A stretch of 26,652 bases of DNA from NCBI GenBank assembly GCA_023228725.1, contig JALOAQ010000031.1:1-26652 (forward strand). Direction: 5' to 3'. The notes under the pieces were generated by a model. That model saw only the letters and a list, made by a program, of their open reading frames with translations. It made no database searches and was not told the DNA's origin. Below, piece by piece: positions 8,744 through 15,785 of the stretch. This stretch comes from Bacteroidales bacterium (GTDB taxonomy: Bacteria; Bacteroidota; Bacteroidia; Bacteroidales; ML635J-15). Position 1 is the stretch's first letter; every line of letters begins with the position of its first letter. The translations under genes were made by a program, and so were the position numbers.

Positions 8744-10129
8744 ATGAAAAGAAAATTATTAGAAAAATTAGTGGAGTGGAAAAACAGTAAAAAACGTTTG
8801 CCATTACTATTAGAAGGAGCCCGGCAAGTTGGTAAAACTTATCTTCTAAAAAAACTTTTTGGTGAACAATACTTTGAAAAAGTAGTTCATGTTAATTTTG
8901 AAAAGGCAGATTTAGAGTTAATTAATTTATTTGAAGGCAATATTCAACCTCAAAGGATTATTAGCTATTTAGCTTTGAAATTTAACACTATTATAAATCA
9001 AGATGACACATTGATAATTTTCGATGAAATTCAGGAAGTGCCTCGTGCATTGACTTCTTTAAAATATTTTGCAGAAGATGCACCTGAATATTATGTCGTA
9101 GCTACAGGAAGTTTGCTTGGCATTGCTTTGCATAGTGGAACATCATTTCCTGTTGGAAAAGTTGATAGATTACGTTTGTATCCAATGGATTTTGAAGAAT
9201 TTTGTTGGGCAAACAATATGCAAAATCAAACAGAAGAAGCTCATACTGCTATCAAATTATTAAGAAAACCACTAATAGCAAGCGGATTTAAAGATATTTT
9301 TCAGCAATATTTAGCAATAGGAGGAATGCCTGCTGTAGTATCAGAATGGATTGAAAACAAAAATCTTGATACTGTAGAAATAATTTTAAAAAACATACTT
9401 GCCGACTATAAAGATGATTTTAGCAAGCATACAAGTAATGCGGAATTAAGAAAAATAGGAAATTTATGGCAAAGCCTGCCACAGCAATTTGCTAAAGAAA
9501 ATCATAAGTTTTTTTATAAAACTGTTGAACCATCGGCTCGCGGACGAGATTATGCTTTTGCACTTGATTGGTTGATTGATGCAGGATTAATTTATAAAAT
9601 AAATCTTACTGCTCATGGTGATAAATTGCCTTTGTCTTTTTATGCAAATAACTCAGATTTTAAAATTTATGCTCTTGATGTCGGTGTGTTGCGACAGTTA
9701 GCAAATTTGCCAAGCTCTGTTGTTGTTGGAGATGATAATATTTGGTCAAATTTTGGCGGTGCTTTCGCCGAAAACTTTGTTCTACAACAATTGCGTTCTC
9801 TTGGTTTTGATGAGGCATATTACTGGACAAGCAATGCTAACACTCCAAATCAGCCTAAAGGAAGAAGTGAGCTTGATTTTATTATTTCAGAAAAAAAGGT
9901 AATTTATCCAATTGAAGTAAAGTCAGGGGAACAAGTAAAAGCACAAAGTTTGAGAGTATTTCGTGAAAAATATAATCCCGAACTAAGCATTCGTTTTTCT
10001 CTAAAAGAATTAGAATACAACGAAGGACTTTTAAATATTCCTCTTTATTATTCGTTTTTATTTAAGGACTTGATAGAGCAAAAAGAAAAGTTGGCAATTT
10101 CGGATTTTGCATTTAAAGGTAATGTTTGA
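8744..10129 (+). CDS. AAA ATPase with DUF4143 and nuclease-fold C-terminus
   Basis: A 461-aa protein with Walker A GARQVGKT (25-32), Walker B LIIFDE (D94-E95), the family motif LYPMDFEEF, and YLAIGGMPAVV leading into the DUF4143 region. The C-terminal end has D378 (ELDFIIS) and E391-V-K393 (PIEVKSGE), the D...ExK pattern of restriction-endonuclease-like folds. Length and order fit the common ATP-binding proteins annotated AAA_14/DUF4143, often multi-copy in Bacteroidota and archaea, whose biological role is not settled. The gene stands alone, bracketed by two 62-bp direct repeats, which suggests a cassette that moves or is copied as a unit. No transposase is present. Confidence 0.92.
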   Translation: MKRKLLEKLVEWKNSKKRLPLLLEGARQVGKTYLLKKLFGEQYFEKVVHVNFEKADLELINLFEGNIQPQRIISYLALKFNTIINQDDTLIIFDEIQEVPRALTSLKYFAEDAPEYYVVATGSLLGIALHSGTSFPVGKVDRLRLYPMDFEEFCWANNMQNQTEEAHTAIKLLRKPLIASGFKDIFQQYLAIGGMPAVVSEWIENKNLDTVEIILKNILADYKDDFSKHTSNAELRKIGNLWQSLPQQFAKENHKFFYKTVEPSARGRDYAFALDWLIDAGLIYKINLTAHGDKLPLSFYANNSDFKIYALDVGVLRQLANLPSSVVVGDDNIWSNFGGAFAENFVLQQLRSLGFDEAYYWTSNANTPNQPKGRSELDFIISEKKVIYPIEVKSGEQVKAQSLRVFREKYNPELSIRFSLKELEYNEGLLNIPLYYSFLFKDLIEQKEKLAISDFAFKGNV

Positions 10130-10137
10130 AAAAGCAC

Positions 10138-10199
10138 ATTGGTGCTAAAAATGTGAAATTTTACACATTATTGGTACTAATAATGTGATTTTTTGTACA
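10138..10199. repeat. 62-bp direct repeat, right copy (with palindromes)
   Basis: This is the right-hand partner of 8651-8712. The palindrome with arms CACATTATT/AATAATGTG is at 10164-10187 and is identical to the left copy. Here the first box is also palindromic (CACATT...AATGTG, 10135-10155). It lies between the convergent stop codons of the ATPase (10129) and lipoprotein (10228) genes and is followed by ATTTTTTG, so it could also act as a weak terminator. Confidence 0.9.
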
Positions 10200-10227
10200 A
10201 AAATTCAATCGTATTTTTTATTAAACA

Positions 10228-11475
10228 TTATTCCCTAACAAGAATATTCGTTTCTATTTCAGTGCTATCAATATTTTTCACAAACAGCATCCAGTTTTGA
10301 TTTCCATCACGCCAGTGATAGCCCAACGAAAAATCAAGAGCTTTAACATTAGAAGTATTATAAGCTTTTTCGAGGTCTTCTTGGAATAAATATGTTGAAG
10401 AAAAATCTGGAATTGGTTTATCGTAAACTCCATAAAGGTAATGCGTCCACTCATCATTATTAAAATATCTAAAAGGAACACCAGTATCGTCTTCCAAAAC
10501 AGATGCTGAATTTAATATTATATTTCTTATGTTCGAAAAGTTTCCATAGTGGTTTAAATATGCAGCAGATTTTAGAAATGTATTACAAGTTCTTAAATTT
10601 TGTAAATACTGCAAAAATGCAGGATTGTTTTCAAAACCTTCATTAGAAATATCAGCATAAAAATAAAGTAGATTTTTTAGTTTGTCATCACCTTTTTTTC
10701 TGATTTTAAACCAAATACATTCTGCTGTTTTCAGAGAATTGCTTGGCTTTTCGATTTTAGTGAAACTTTTTGCATCATTGTTTAGTTTATAGTAACCAAA
10801 TTCATAAATTTCGTGTCCAGTGCGGTTTAAAAACACATAAAGTAGGGGTAAAACACCATCAGCTTTATGTTTACGCAAGTCTTGATCCATGTTCAAAGTA
10901 ATGAAATAACTACGTTGGTAAATATCTCTTAACCCGAAATTTACAGCATTCAAATATGAGTCAAGGTCTTCTTCGGTCATAGAGTACAAATCAGGGATAT
11001 TGCCTAATTTTTCTTTAGCAACCAAAATATAGTCATTTGCATTTGGGAATAAATGAAAGGCGTTTAGGAAATCAGGTCCAGAAAATGGATAGAATACTAG
11101 TGCGGTGTCATTTATTTTTGTGCAAATTTCATCTTTTGTCCACTTGTCCATTTTCGAAAGTCTTGTCTCAGTAATTTTTTGCCAAGGAGTGTCAATGGAA
11201 GCTTTATAATTATTCCAGAAAGTCATTTTATCTGTGAAAATATTTTTAAAAGCATTGGCATTGTCGCCAGCCAATAATGCTGCTATTTGGTCTAAGCTTG
11301 TATCCTTAGGATAATCAATTTTATCGGATAATGTATCAATATCTAAAGTGTCAATGCTTTTAGCAGGTTTGTCGTTTTTGTCAGGCTTGTTGTTTTTACT
11401 AAAATTACAAGAAAAAATTATTGCACTTGCAGTTGTAAGTATAATAATTAAGACAAGAGATTTAATAAATTTCAT
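10228..11475 (-). CDS. Lipoprotein of unknown function
   Basis: A 415-aa protein. Its N-terminus MKFIKSLVLIIILTTASAII followed by FSC (C23) is a lipoprotein signal with the acylated cysteine at 23. A Lys/Asp-rich tether (24-55) precedes a mixed alpha/beta body with no motif I can assign; notable segments are YPFSGPDFLNAFHLFPNA, LYVFLNRTGHEIYEFGYY and LDFSLGYHWRDGNQNW. Envelope localisation is supported; function is not. It is the only minus-strand gene in the accessory block and has its own -7 box at 11497-11504, so it is probably a single-gene unit. It could be older chromosomal content around which the plus-strand genes were inserted. Confidence 0.8.
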   Translation of the reverse strand: MKFIKSLVLIIILTTASAIIFSCNFSKNNKPDKNDKPAKSIDTLDIDTLSDKIDYPKDTSLDQIAALLAGDNANAFKNIFTDKMTFWNNYKASIDTPWQKITETRLSKMDKWTKDEICTKINDTALVFYPFSGPDFLNAFHLFPNANDYILVAKEKLGNIPDLYSMTEEDLDSYLNAVNFGLRDIYQRSYFITLNMDQDLRKHKADGVLPLLYVFLNRTGHEIYEFGYYKLNNDAKSFTKIEKPSNSLKTAECIWFKIRKKGDDKLKNLLYFYADISNEGFENNPAFLQYLQNLRTCNTFLKSAAYLNHYGNFSNIRNIILNSASVLEDDTGVPFRYFNNDEWTHYLYGVYDKPIPDFSSTYLFQEDLEKAYNTSNVKALDFSLGYHWRDGNQNWMLFVKNIDSTEIETNILVRE

Positions 11476-11496
11476 AAAATAATATTAAAAACGCTG

Positions 11497-11504
11497 CAAA
11501 AATA
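11497..11504 (-). promoter_or_regulatory. -7 box of the lipoprotein gene
   Basis: Minus strand TATTTTTG matches TAnnTTTG exactly, 21 bp before the ATG at 11475. I see no good -33 TTTG at 19-21 bp, so the call rests on the -7 element alone. Confidence 0.3.
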
Positions 11505-11704
11505 CATTTTTTCTCAATATGGATACTATAAAACTAATATTTTAGCCGGTAAAAAGTTTTATGTTAAAGAATTTTGTATGTTTGGGGGGGAATAGTGTTA
11601 TTAAAAGATGCATTAATGCCGTTGATAACGGCACAAATTGCGAAGATGTTACTTATATCGTACATAAAAACATATAATCACTCTGAAGAAATCTTTAAGT
11701 ATTG

Positions 11705-11736
11705 TTAGTTTTGTGTTTAATAAAATTGTATATTTG
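11705..11736 (+). promoter_or_regulatory. Candidate promoter of darT-darG
   Basis: TTAG (11705-11708), 20-bp spacer, TATATTTG (11729-11736). The -7 box is perfect and the -33 box has three of four bases. The same TTAG-N20-TATATTTG arrangement recurs before the membrane protein at 14669. The predicted leader to the ATG at 11830 is about 87 nt, long enough to hold regulatory sequence. Confidence 0.4.
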
Positions 11737-11829
11737 GCTCGTGGAATGTATATTTATTAGTAGATTGAAAAAATTGTTGTGAGTGATAATATGTGTATGA
11801 TTCAAAAATAATTAAATTGGTTTGGTTGA

Positions 11830-12453
11830 ATGCTTGATTTAAACAAAATATATCTATACAGAATGACTCATATTGAGAATATTCCACATATTCTTAAATA
11901 TGGAATTACTCATTCAACATCAGCAAATGCCAATCATAATTTTGTGTCAATTGGTGATGAAAATTTAATTTCTACTCGGAATAAATTTTTGTTGAATAAT
12001 GGCAAACGTTTAGGTGAATACATTCCATTTTATTTTGGAGCAAGAACTCCTATGTTATATGTGATGCAAAAAGGTTTTAATTTGGTACCACCTACACCTG
12101 CAGAAAATATAGTGTATTGCGTTAGTTCTGTTCAAAAAATAATAGATTTAAAATTAGATTTTGTTTTTACTGATGGTCATGCCGTAGATAGATTTAGTTC
12201 CCAATTCACTGCTTCTGATATTTATAGGCTTGACAATATTATAGATAGAGAAGCAATAAAAGCAAAATATTGGCATGATGAAAAAGACCTTGATCGAAAA
12301 CGAAGAAAAGAAGCAGAGTTTTTAGTATTGGGCGATATTTCTAAAGAAGCCATTTTAGGTTTTATATGTTATAACGAAAATGCAAAAAATATTATAATTA
12401 ACTTTGGAGCAAGTGCCACTAATGTGCATGTTAGACCAAATTATTATTTTTAA
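11830..12453 (+). CDS. darT: DarT-type ssDNA ADP-ribosyltransferase toxin
   Basis: A 207-aa protein with DarT (DUF4433) features: LYRMTHIENIPHILKYGITH at the N-terminus, the IGDENLISTR segment with the conserved arginine (R50), GEYIPFYFGARTPMLYVM, and KEAEFLVLGDIS, whose E163 aligns with the catalytic glutamate by my reading. DarT enzymes use NAD+ to ADP-ribosylate thymidine in single-stranded DNA, blocking replication. The next gene, 3 bp downstream, is the matching antitoxin darG, so this is a complete toxin-antitoxin operon. All expected key residues appear present, so the toxin is probably functional. Such systems can serve in phage defence; that role here is inferred from the McrBC neighbour. 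Confidence 0.93.
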   Translation: MLDLNKIYLYRMTHIENIPHILKYGITHSTSANANHNFVSIGDENLISTRNKFLLNNGKRLGEYIPFYFGARTPMLYVMQKGFNLVPPTPAENIVYCVSSVQKIIDLKLDFVFTDGHAVDRFSSQFTASDIYRLDNIIDREAIKAKYWHDEKDLDRKRRKEAEFLVLGDISKEAILGFICYNENAKNIIINFGASATNVHVRPNYYF

Positions 12454-12456
12454 AAT

Positions 12457-13491
12457 ATGATACAATACAAAATAGGTAATTTATTAAACAGCGAAGCAGA
12501 AGCTTTGGTAAACACTGTCAATACTGTAGGTGTGATGGGGAAAGGCATTGCTTTGCAGTTTAAAAATATGTTTCCAAACAATTATAAATTATATGTTAAT
12601 GCTTGTAAGAGTAAAGAATTAAAAATTGGGAAACTTTTGGTTACCGAAGAAGAAACATTGCTGTCGGGTAAAAAAATTATTATTAATTTTCCCACAAAAA
12701 CTAATTGGCGTTTACCTTCGGAGTATCAATATATTGAAGCAGGTTTAGTCGAACTTGTGAAAGTAATTGAGGAAAAGAATATAAAATCTATTGCTATTCC
12801 ACCATTAGGTTCTGGTCATGGTGGTTTGGATTGGAATAGAGTGAAACAACTTTTAGAAAAATATTTGACAGATGTGGATTGTGATATTTATATTTATGAA
12901 CCAAGTACAGACATTCAAGAAATAATGAAAAAAGAGCGAGTAAAACTTACTCCTGCAAGAGCAATGTTGCTTTCTGTTTTGTATGAATTGGTTCGCAATG
13001 GAGAGTTTGTGTCAGAATTTTCATCTGAAAAAATTGCTTATTTTCTTCAACGTTTTGGAGCTAAAGAAACTTTTAAGTTAAACTTTCAACCCAATTTTTA
13101 TGGACCTTATTCTGGAAAAGTAAAGCACGTTTTGTACTACCTTAATGGTAGCTATATAATGGGATATAGTGCAAAAGATAAAAAACCATTTGAAGAATTA
13201 AACTTAATTCCAGATGCCGAAACAGAAGTAAATGAATTTTTAAACAAACCAGAAAATAAAGAGCATAATGATATTGTTCAAAAAACTAAAGCATTTCTAT
13301 CAGGATTTTATTCACCCTTTGCTTTAGAACTGCTTTCAACTATTGATTTTATCATTACAGAAAAGAATGTTCATACGCAAGAAGAAATTATTAAAGAGTT
13401 GGAAAAATGGAGCAATCGTAAAAAAACATTGTTTACAAATCCAAACTTTATTCAAATAGCAATTAAACATTTAAAATTACATCTCAATTAA
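12457..13491 (+). CDS. darG: DarG-type macrodomain DNA ADP-ribosyl glycohydrolase antitoxin
   Basis: A 344-aa two-domain protein. Residues 1-155 form a macrodomain: ALVNTVNTVGVMGKGIALQFK binds ADP-ribose, INFPTKTNWR carries the conserved lysine (K81), and PPLGSGHGGLDW is the second binding loop. Residues about 158-344 match the DarG C-terminal toxin-binding region (LTPARAMLLSVLYELVRNG, PNFYGPYSGKVKHVLYYLNGSY). In characterised systems the macrodomain removes ADP-ribose from thymidine and the C-terminal domain binds DarT directly. The start ATG is 3 bp after the darT stop, so both should be translated from one mRNA. The length is normal for the family. Confidence 0.93.
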   Translation: MIQYKIGNLLNSEAEALVNTVNTVGVMGKGIALQFKNMFPNNYKLYVNACKSKELKIGKLLVTEEETLLSGKKIIINFPTKTNWRLPSEYQYIEAGLVELVKVIEEKNIKSIAIPPLGSGHGGLDWNRVKQLLEKYLTDVDCDIYIYEPSTDIQEIMKKERVKLTPARAMLLSVLYELVRNGEFVSEFSSEKIAYFLQRFGAKETFKLNFQPNFYGPYSGKVKHVLYYLNGSYIMGYSAKDKKPFEELNLIPDAETEVNEFLNKPENKEHNDIVQKTKAFLSGFYSPFALELLSTIDFIITEKNVHTQEEIIKELEKWSNRKKTLFTNPNFIQIAIKHLKLHLN

Positions 13492-13566
13492 AACAGTTCG
13501 CTTTGTGAAATATTGCTATAAATATATAAAGCACATTTTAGAGAAAAGCGAATTAAATATAGACTC

Positions 13567-13676
13567 AACTATTCGGAATTCCCGAACAGTTCAAAATGAT
13601 TTTAATTCAGTTGGTCGGAATTTCCGAACAACTGAAAATGAATTTAATTCAGTAGTCAAGGAATGCTTGACAACTG
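13567..13676. repeat. Array of three palindromes with exact 42-bp period
   Basis: Three imperfect palindromes have centres at 13579, 13621 and 13663. Unit 1 (13567-13591) pairs AACT-TTCGG with CCGAA-AGTT. Unit 2 (13608-13634) pairs CAGTTG and TCGGAA with TTCCGA and CAACTG around one central base. Unit 3 (13651-13675) pairs AGT and GTCAAG with CTTGAC and ACT. The spacers are near-identical (AAAATGATTTTAATTCA and AAAATGAATTTAATTCA). Unit 3 changes both arms together, so the pairing is kept while the sequence is not. A 73-codon GTG-initiated frame (13505-13726) spans the array only because 42 is a multiple of 3; I do not count it as a gene. Confidence 0.88.
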
Positions 13677-13778
13677 CAACTAAAGACAAAAACCATAGTG
13701 TAACGCAAAGTAATCAAGAACTCTAAAATAAAGATATATAGTAAAATAAAATTAAACTCAATTAAAAAATTACTAAAT

Positions 13779-14216
13779 ATGAAAGAATACAGATTTACAG
13801 AAGAAACTGCAAAAAAGACAATGAACTCAGGACTGAGATTTTTCGCTCCATTTTTAATAGGTGGTAGTATTGTAGGAATTTGTATTGCTAATTTTACAAC
13901 TAAAGGATCAATATTTGGAAGTCTTTTAGTTTTTTTGATTATTATTTTAGTTTTAGTAATAGCTACAATGATTGGAATAAATAGATCTAAAAAGTCATTA
14001 ATGAAAGCTGTTTATCGGCTTTCAGATACTGGAATTGAAGTGATTACTTCCGATACAGAAAGCGTAAGTATAGATTTTGACAAAATAAAATCTCATAAAA
14101 TAATAAAAAGAGGTTTGTATATTAACGGACAAAAATCGCAAATTTTTATACCTGTCGATTTAGACGGTTATGATGAGATTACTAATACAATACTTGAAAA
14201 AATAAATAAAATATGA
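13779..14216 (+). CDS. Small membrane protein with PH-like (YcxB-like) C-terminus
   Basis: A 145-aa protein with two adjacent membrane segments (about 21-42 and 46-67: FFAPFLIGGSIVGICIANF and LLVFLIIILVLVIATMIGI). A cytosolic C-terminal half follows, whose beta-strand pattern (VYRLSDTGIEVITSD, VSIDFDKIKSHKIIKRGLYI, SQIFIPVDLDGYDEI, ending in a helix) resembles bacterial PH-like YcxB domains. Its TGA stop overlaps the ATG of the next gene (ATGA, 14213-14216), so the two are translationally coupled and probably act together. The family is not characterised as far as I know; a defence or envelope-stress role is only suggested by its position between DarTG and McrBC. Confidence 0.8.
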   Translation: MKEYRFTEETAKKTMNSGLRFFAPFLIGGSIVGICIANFTTKGSIFGSLLVFLIIILVLVIATMIGINRSKKSLMKAVYRLSDTGIEVITSDTESVSIDFDKIKSHKIIKRGLYINGQKSQIFIPVDLDGYDEITNTILEKINKI

Positions 14217-14587
14217 CTTACGAAGATTTTAGACAGTCTATAATTGCAGAAGAGGGAGATTTTTTTGACTTAATTGTTTTTGATTTTTTGACACAAGCGA
14301 CTAAGTTTGCTGAAGCTGAAAAATATGAAGAAGCAGTAATTCTTGCAAATGATGCGTTAGTAATGGCAAAGTATGCTGACGTTGGTTATCGTATTGTTTA
14401 TTTGATTGGTATGCTTTGTCAGACATATTTGCAAAATAATCAGCCAGAAATGGCAGATAAATATTTTAATTATGCTATGCTAATACTTGACAAAAATGAT
14501 TCAGGATATGATGAAGATATGAATAAGTTTCTTGATTTAAAAGCTCTTATTGAAAAAGAATTGCAAAAGAAAAACGAAGCAAAATAA
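14213..14587 (+). CDS. TPR-like helical protein coupled to the membrane protein
   Basis: A 124-aa all-helical acidic protein. Residues 24-60 (FLTQATKFAEAEKYEEAVILANDALVMAKYADVG) and 61-97 (LIGMLCQTYLQNNQPEMADKYFNYAMLILDK) read as two tetratricopeptide-like helical hairpins, followed by a C-terminal helix ending in a charged KELQKKNEAK tail. There is no signal or membrane segment, so it is cytosolic. The 4-bp ATGA overlap with the preceding membrane/PH-like gene argues for a complex between the two products. TPR repeats bind proteins; the partner is most simply the upstream product. I do not recognise a named family. Confidence 0.78.
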   Translation: MTYEDFRQSIIAEEGDFFDLIVFDFLTQATKFAEAEKYEEAVILANDALVMAKYADVGYRIVYLIGMLCQTYLQNNQPEMADKYFNYAMLILDKNDSGYDEDMNKFLDLKALIEKELQKKNEAK

Positions 14588-14609
14588 ATGCTGAAAAAAC
14601 CTCATTTTT

Positions 14610-14641
14610 TTAGTTTTACATCTCAAAAAATAGTATATTTG
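14610..14641 (+). promoter_or_regulatory. Candidate promoter of the multi-pass membrane protein
   Basis: TTAG (14610-14613), 20-bp spacer, TATATTTG (14634-14641). The -7 box is perfect, and the box sequences and spacing are the same as before darT. The leader to the ATG at 14669 is about 20 nt. Confidence 0.4.
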
Positions 14642-14668
14642 TGTGATTAAAAACTTAATGTAAAAAGC

Positions 14669-15568
14669 ATGAATTTAAAGAAAACTTTTATTTGGTTTTT
14701 TAGAATAATTTTATTGATATTCCTTTATTTTCCTATTTGGATTTTGGGTTCAATGGTTATGGGAGATTCGATGCAAGGTCTTTCGTCAGAACCAGGTTTG
14801 CTTAGTCAGGAAGTTGGTGCTTTTGTTTTGGCAATAATCAATACATTTTTAATACTTGCATTAATACTTACTTCGCGGTGGAGAGGCTGGCGTTTGGCAT
14901 TGTTTTTAGCTTTGGCTTATTATGGCTCGTTTACATTTCTTACTCAAATTGAAACTTGGTATTTTCTTAAAAATTTAACAGTATCGCCAGATTTACTTCC
15001 CCGTTTGTTTATTATGGGTTTGTCAGTACCGTTTGTTTATGTTCCTCTTGCTGTTCTAATATGTAAAAGGTGGAAGAAAAATGATGTTGCCACAGTTAAG
15101 TTTGAGTTTATGCCTATTAGGCAATTGATTTTAAAACTTGGTGTTATTGCTATTGTTTATTTGGTAATGTATTGGTTAGCAGGGTATTACATAGCATGGC
15201 AAAATCCAGAACTTAGAGCATTTTATGGTAGTCCCGGCGAAATTCAAACATTTTTCACACATACATTTGCACAAATAAGTGAAAATCCTGGTTTAATTTT
15301 ACTGCAATTATTTAGAGGTATGCTGTTTGCAATAATAGTAATACCAATAATTATAGGTTCCAATGTCAAGCCATGGGCAACAGCTCTATTGGTAGGATTT
15401 CTTTTTGCAATTCCACATTTAGGACATATTTTACCAAACCCATTAATGCCAATTGCTAGCATAAGGCTTAGCCATATGATTGAAACTAGTACTTCTACTT
15501 TTGTATTTGGGCTTATAGTAGTGTGGTTATTGCACCGCAAGCATAGTGGCTTTAGAGATTTGTTTTAG
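14669..15568 (+). CDS. Multi-pass inner-membrane protein of unknown function
   Basis: A 299-aa protein with about eight hydrophobic segments (roughly 8-30, 48-66, 74-92, 111-132, 150-172, 206-228, 236-254, 268-290). Conserved-looking polar motifs sit near membrane ends: RWRGWRLALF, AFYGSPGEIQTFFTH, LLQLFRGMLFAI, and in the last helices HLGHILPNP and IRLSHMIETSTSTFVFGLIVVWLLHRKH. The His and Glu residues in the last two helices faintly recall intramembrane enzymes such as CPBP proteases, but their EExxxR motif is absent, so I give no function. It follows the PH/TPR pair by 81 bp, with its own promoter candidate. A hairpin follows the stop. Confidence 0.78.
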   Translation: MNLKKTFIWFFRIILLIFLYFPIWILGSMVMGDSMQGLSSEPGLLSQEVGAFVLAIINTFLILALILTSRWRGWRLALFLALAYYGSFTFLTQIETWYFLKNLTVSPDLLPRLFIMGLSVPFVYVPLAVLICKRWKKNDVATVKFEFMPIRQLILKLGVIAIVYLVMYWLAGYYIAWQNPELRAFYGSPGEIQTFFTHTFAQISENPGLILLQLFRGMLFAIIVIPIIIGSNVKPWATALLVGFLFAIPHLGHILPNPLMPIASIRLSHMIETSTSTFVFGLIVVWLLHRKHSGFRDLF

Positions 15569-15571
15569 TTT

Positions 15572-15600
15572 TGTCGCAAATTTAGTAAATATTTGCGACA
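15572..15600. terminator. Hairpin after the membrane-protein gene
   Basis: Perfect 10-bp stem, TGTCGCAAAT (15572-15581) and ATTTGCGACA (15591-15600), with a 9-nt loop, beginning 4 bp after the stop at 15568. The position fits transcription termination or 3'-end protection, but no T-tract follows (GGAATGAGG), so it is not a classical Rho-independent terminator. A protein-binding palindrome is the alternative. Confidence 0.5.
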
Positions 15601-15690
15601 GGAATGAGGTGGAAAAGTGTTGAAAAAGAACGAAGCATAAACTAAGTTTTGTCATTGTTGCAATAATAAATTAAAAAATATTTGAATAAT

Positions 15691-15723
15691 TTTGGTTTAG
15701 TGTTTGAAAATTTTATATTTTTG
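15691..15723 (+). promoter_or_regulatory. Promoter of mcrB-mcrC
   Basis: TTTG (15691-15694), 21-bp spacer, TATTTTTG (15716-15723). Both boxes and the spacing match the Bacteroidota vegetative consensus. The leader to the ATG at 15786 is about 55 nt. Confidence 0.6.
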
Positions 15724-15785
15724 GATTGTAAAATAGTAATAAAAATATTATGTAACTGCATAAAACTATGTAAAATTAAAATAAA

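Larger units (their letters stand above)
11476..11829. other. 354-bp intergenic stretch before darT
   Basis: No convincing gene. It holds the lipoprotein -7 box (11497-11504), a run of seven G (11584-11590, rare in this AT-rich DNA), a perfect 7-bp-stem hairpin TGCCGTT-GAT-AACGGCA (11617-11633) without a T-tract, and a darT promoter candidate (11705-11736). A 38-codon open frame (11561-11677) and an overlapping one in another frame look somewhat protein-like and could be remnants of a broken gene, but nothing supports their expression. Confidence 0.6.

Noticed and set aside
8651..10199. Insertion sequence with inverted terminal repeats
   Set aside because: The flanking repeats are direct, not inverted; the enclosed gene is an ATPase with no transposase motifs; and no short target duplication outside the repeats is visible.
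13567..13676. Possible CRISPR array
   Set aside because: Only three units, the conserved part is the spacer between palindromes, the intervals are not unique, and no cas genes are present.
13505..13726. A 73-codon GTG-initiated open frame after darG
   Set aside because: It is open largely because it runs through the 42-bp palindrome array, whose period is a multiple of three. It has no promoter, no recognisable domain, and its sequence is explained by the DNA repeats.
15244..15540. Antisense 98-codon frame in the membrane-protein gene
   Set aside because: It overlaps a convincing multi-helix membrane protein on the plus strand and has no start signal or recognisable content.
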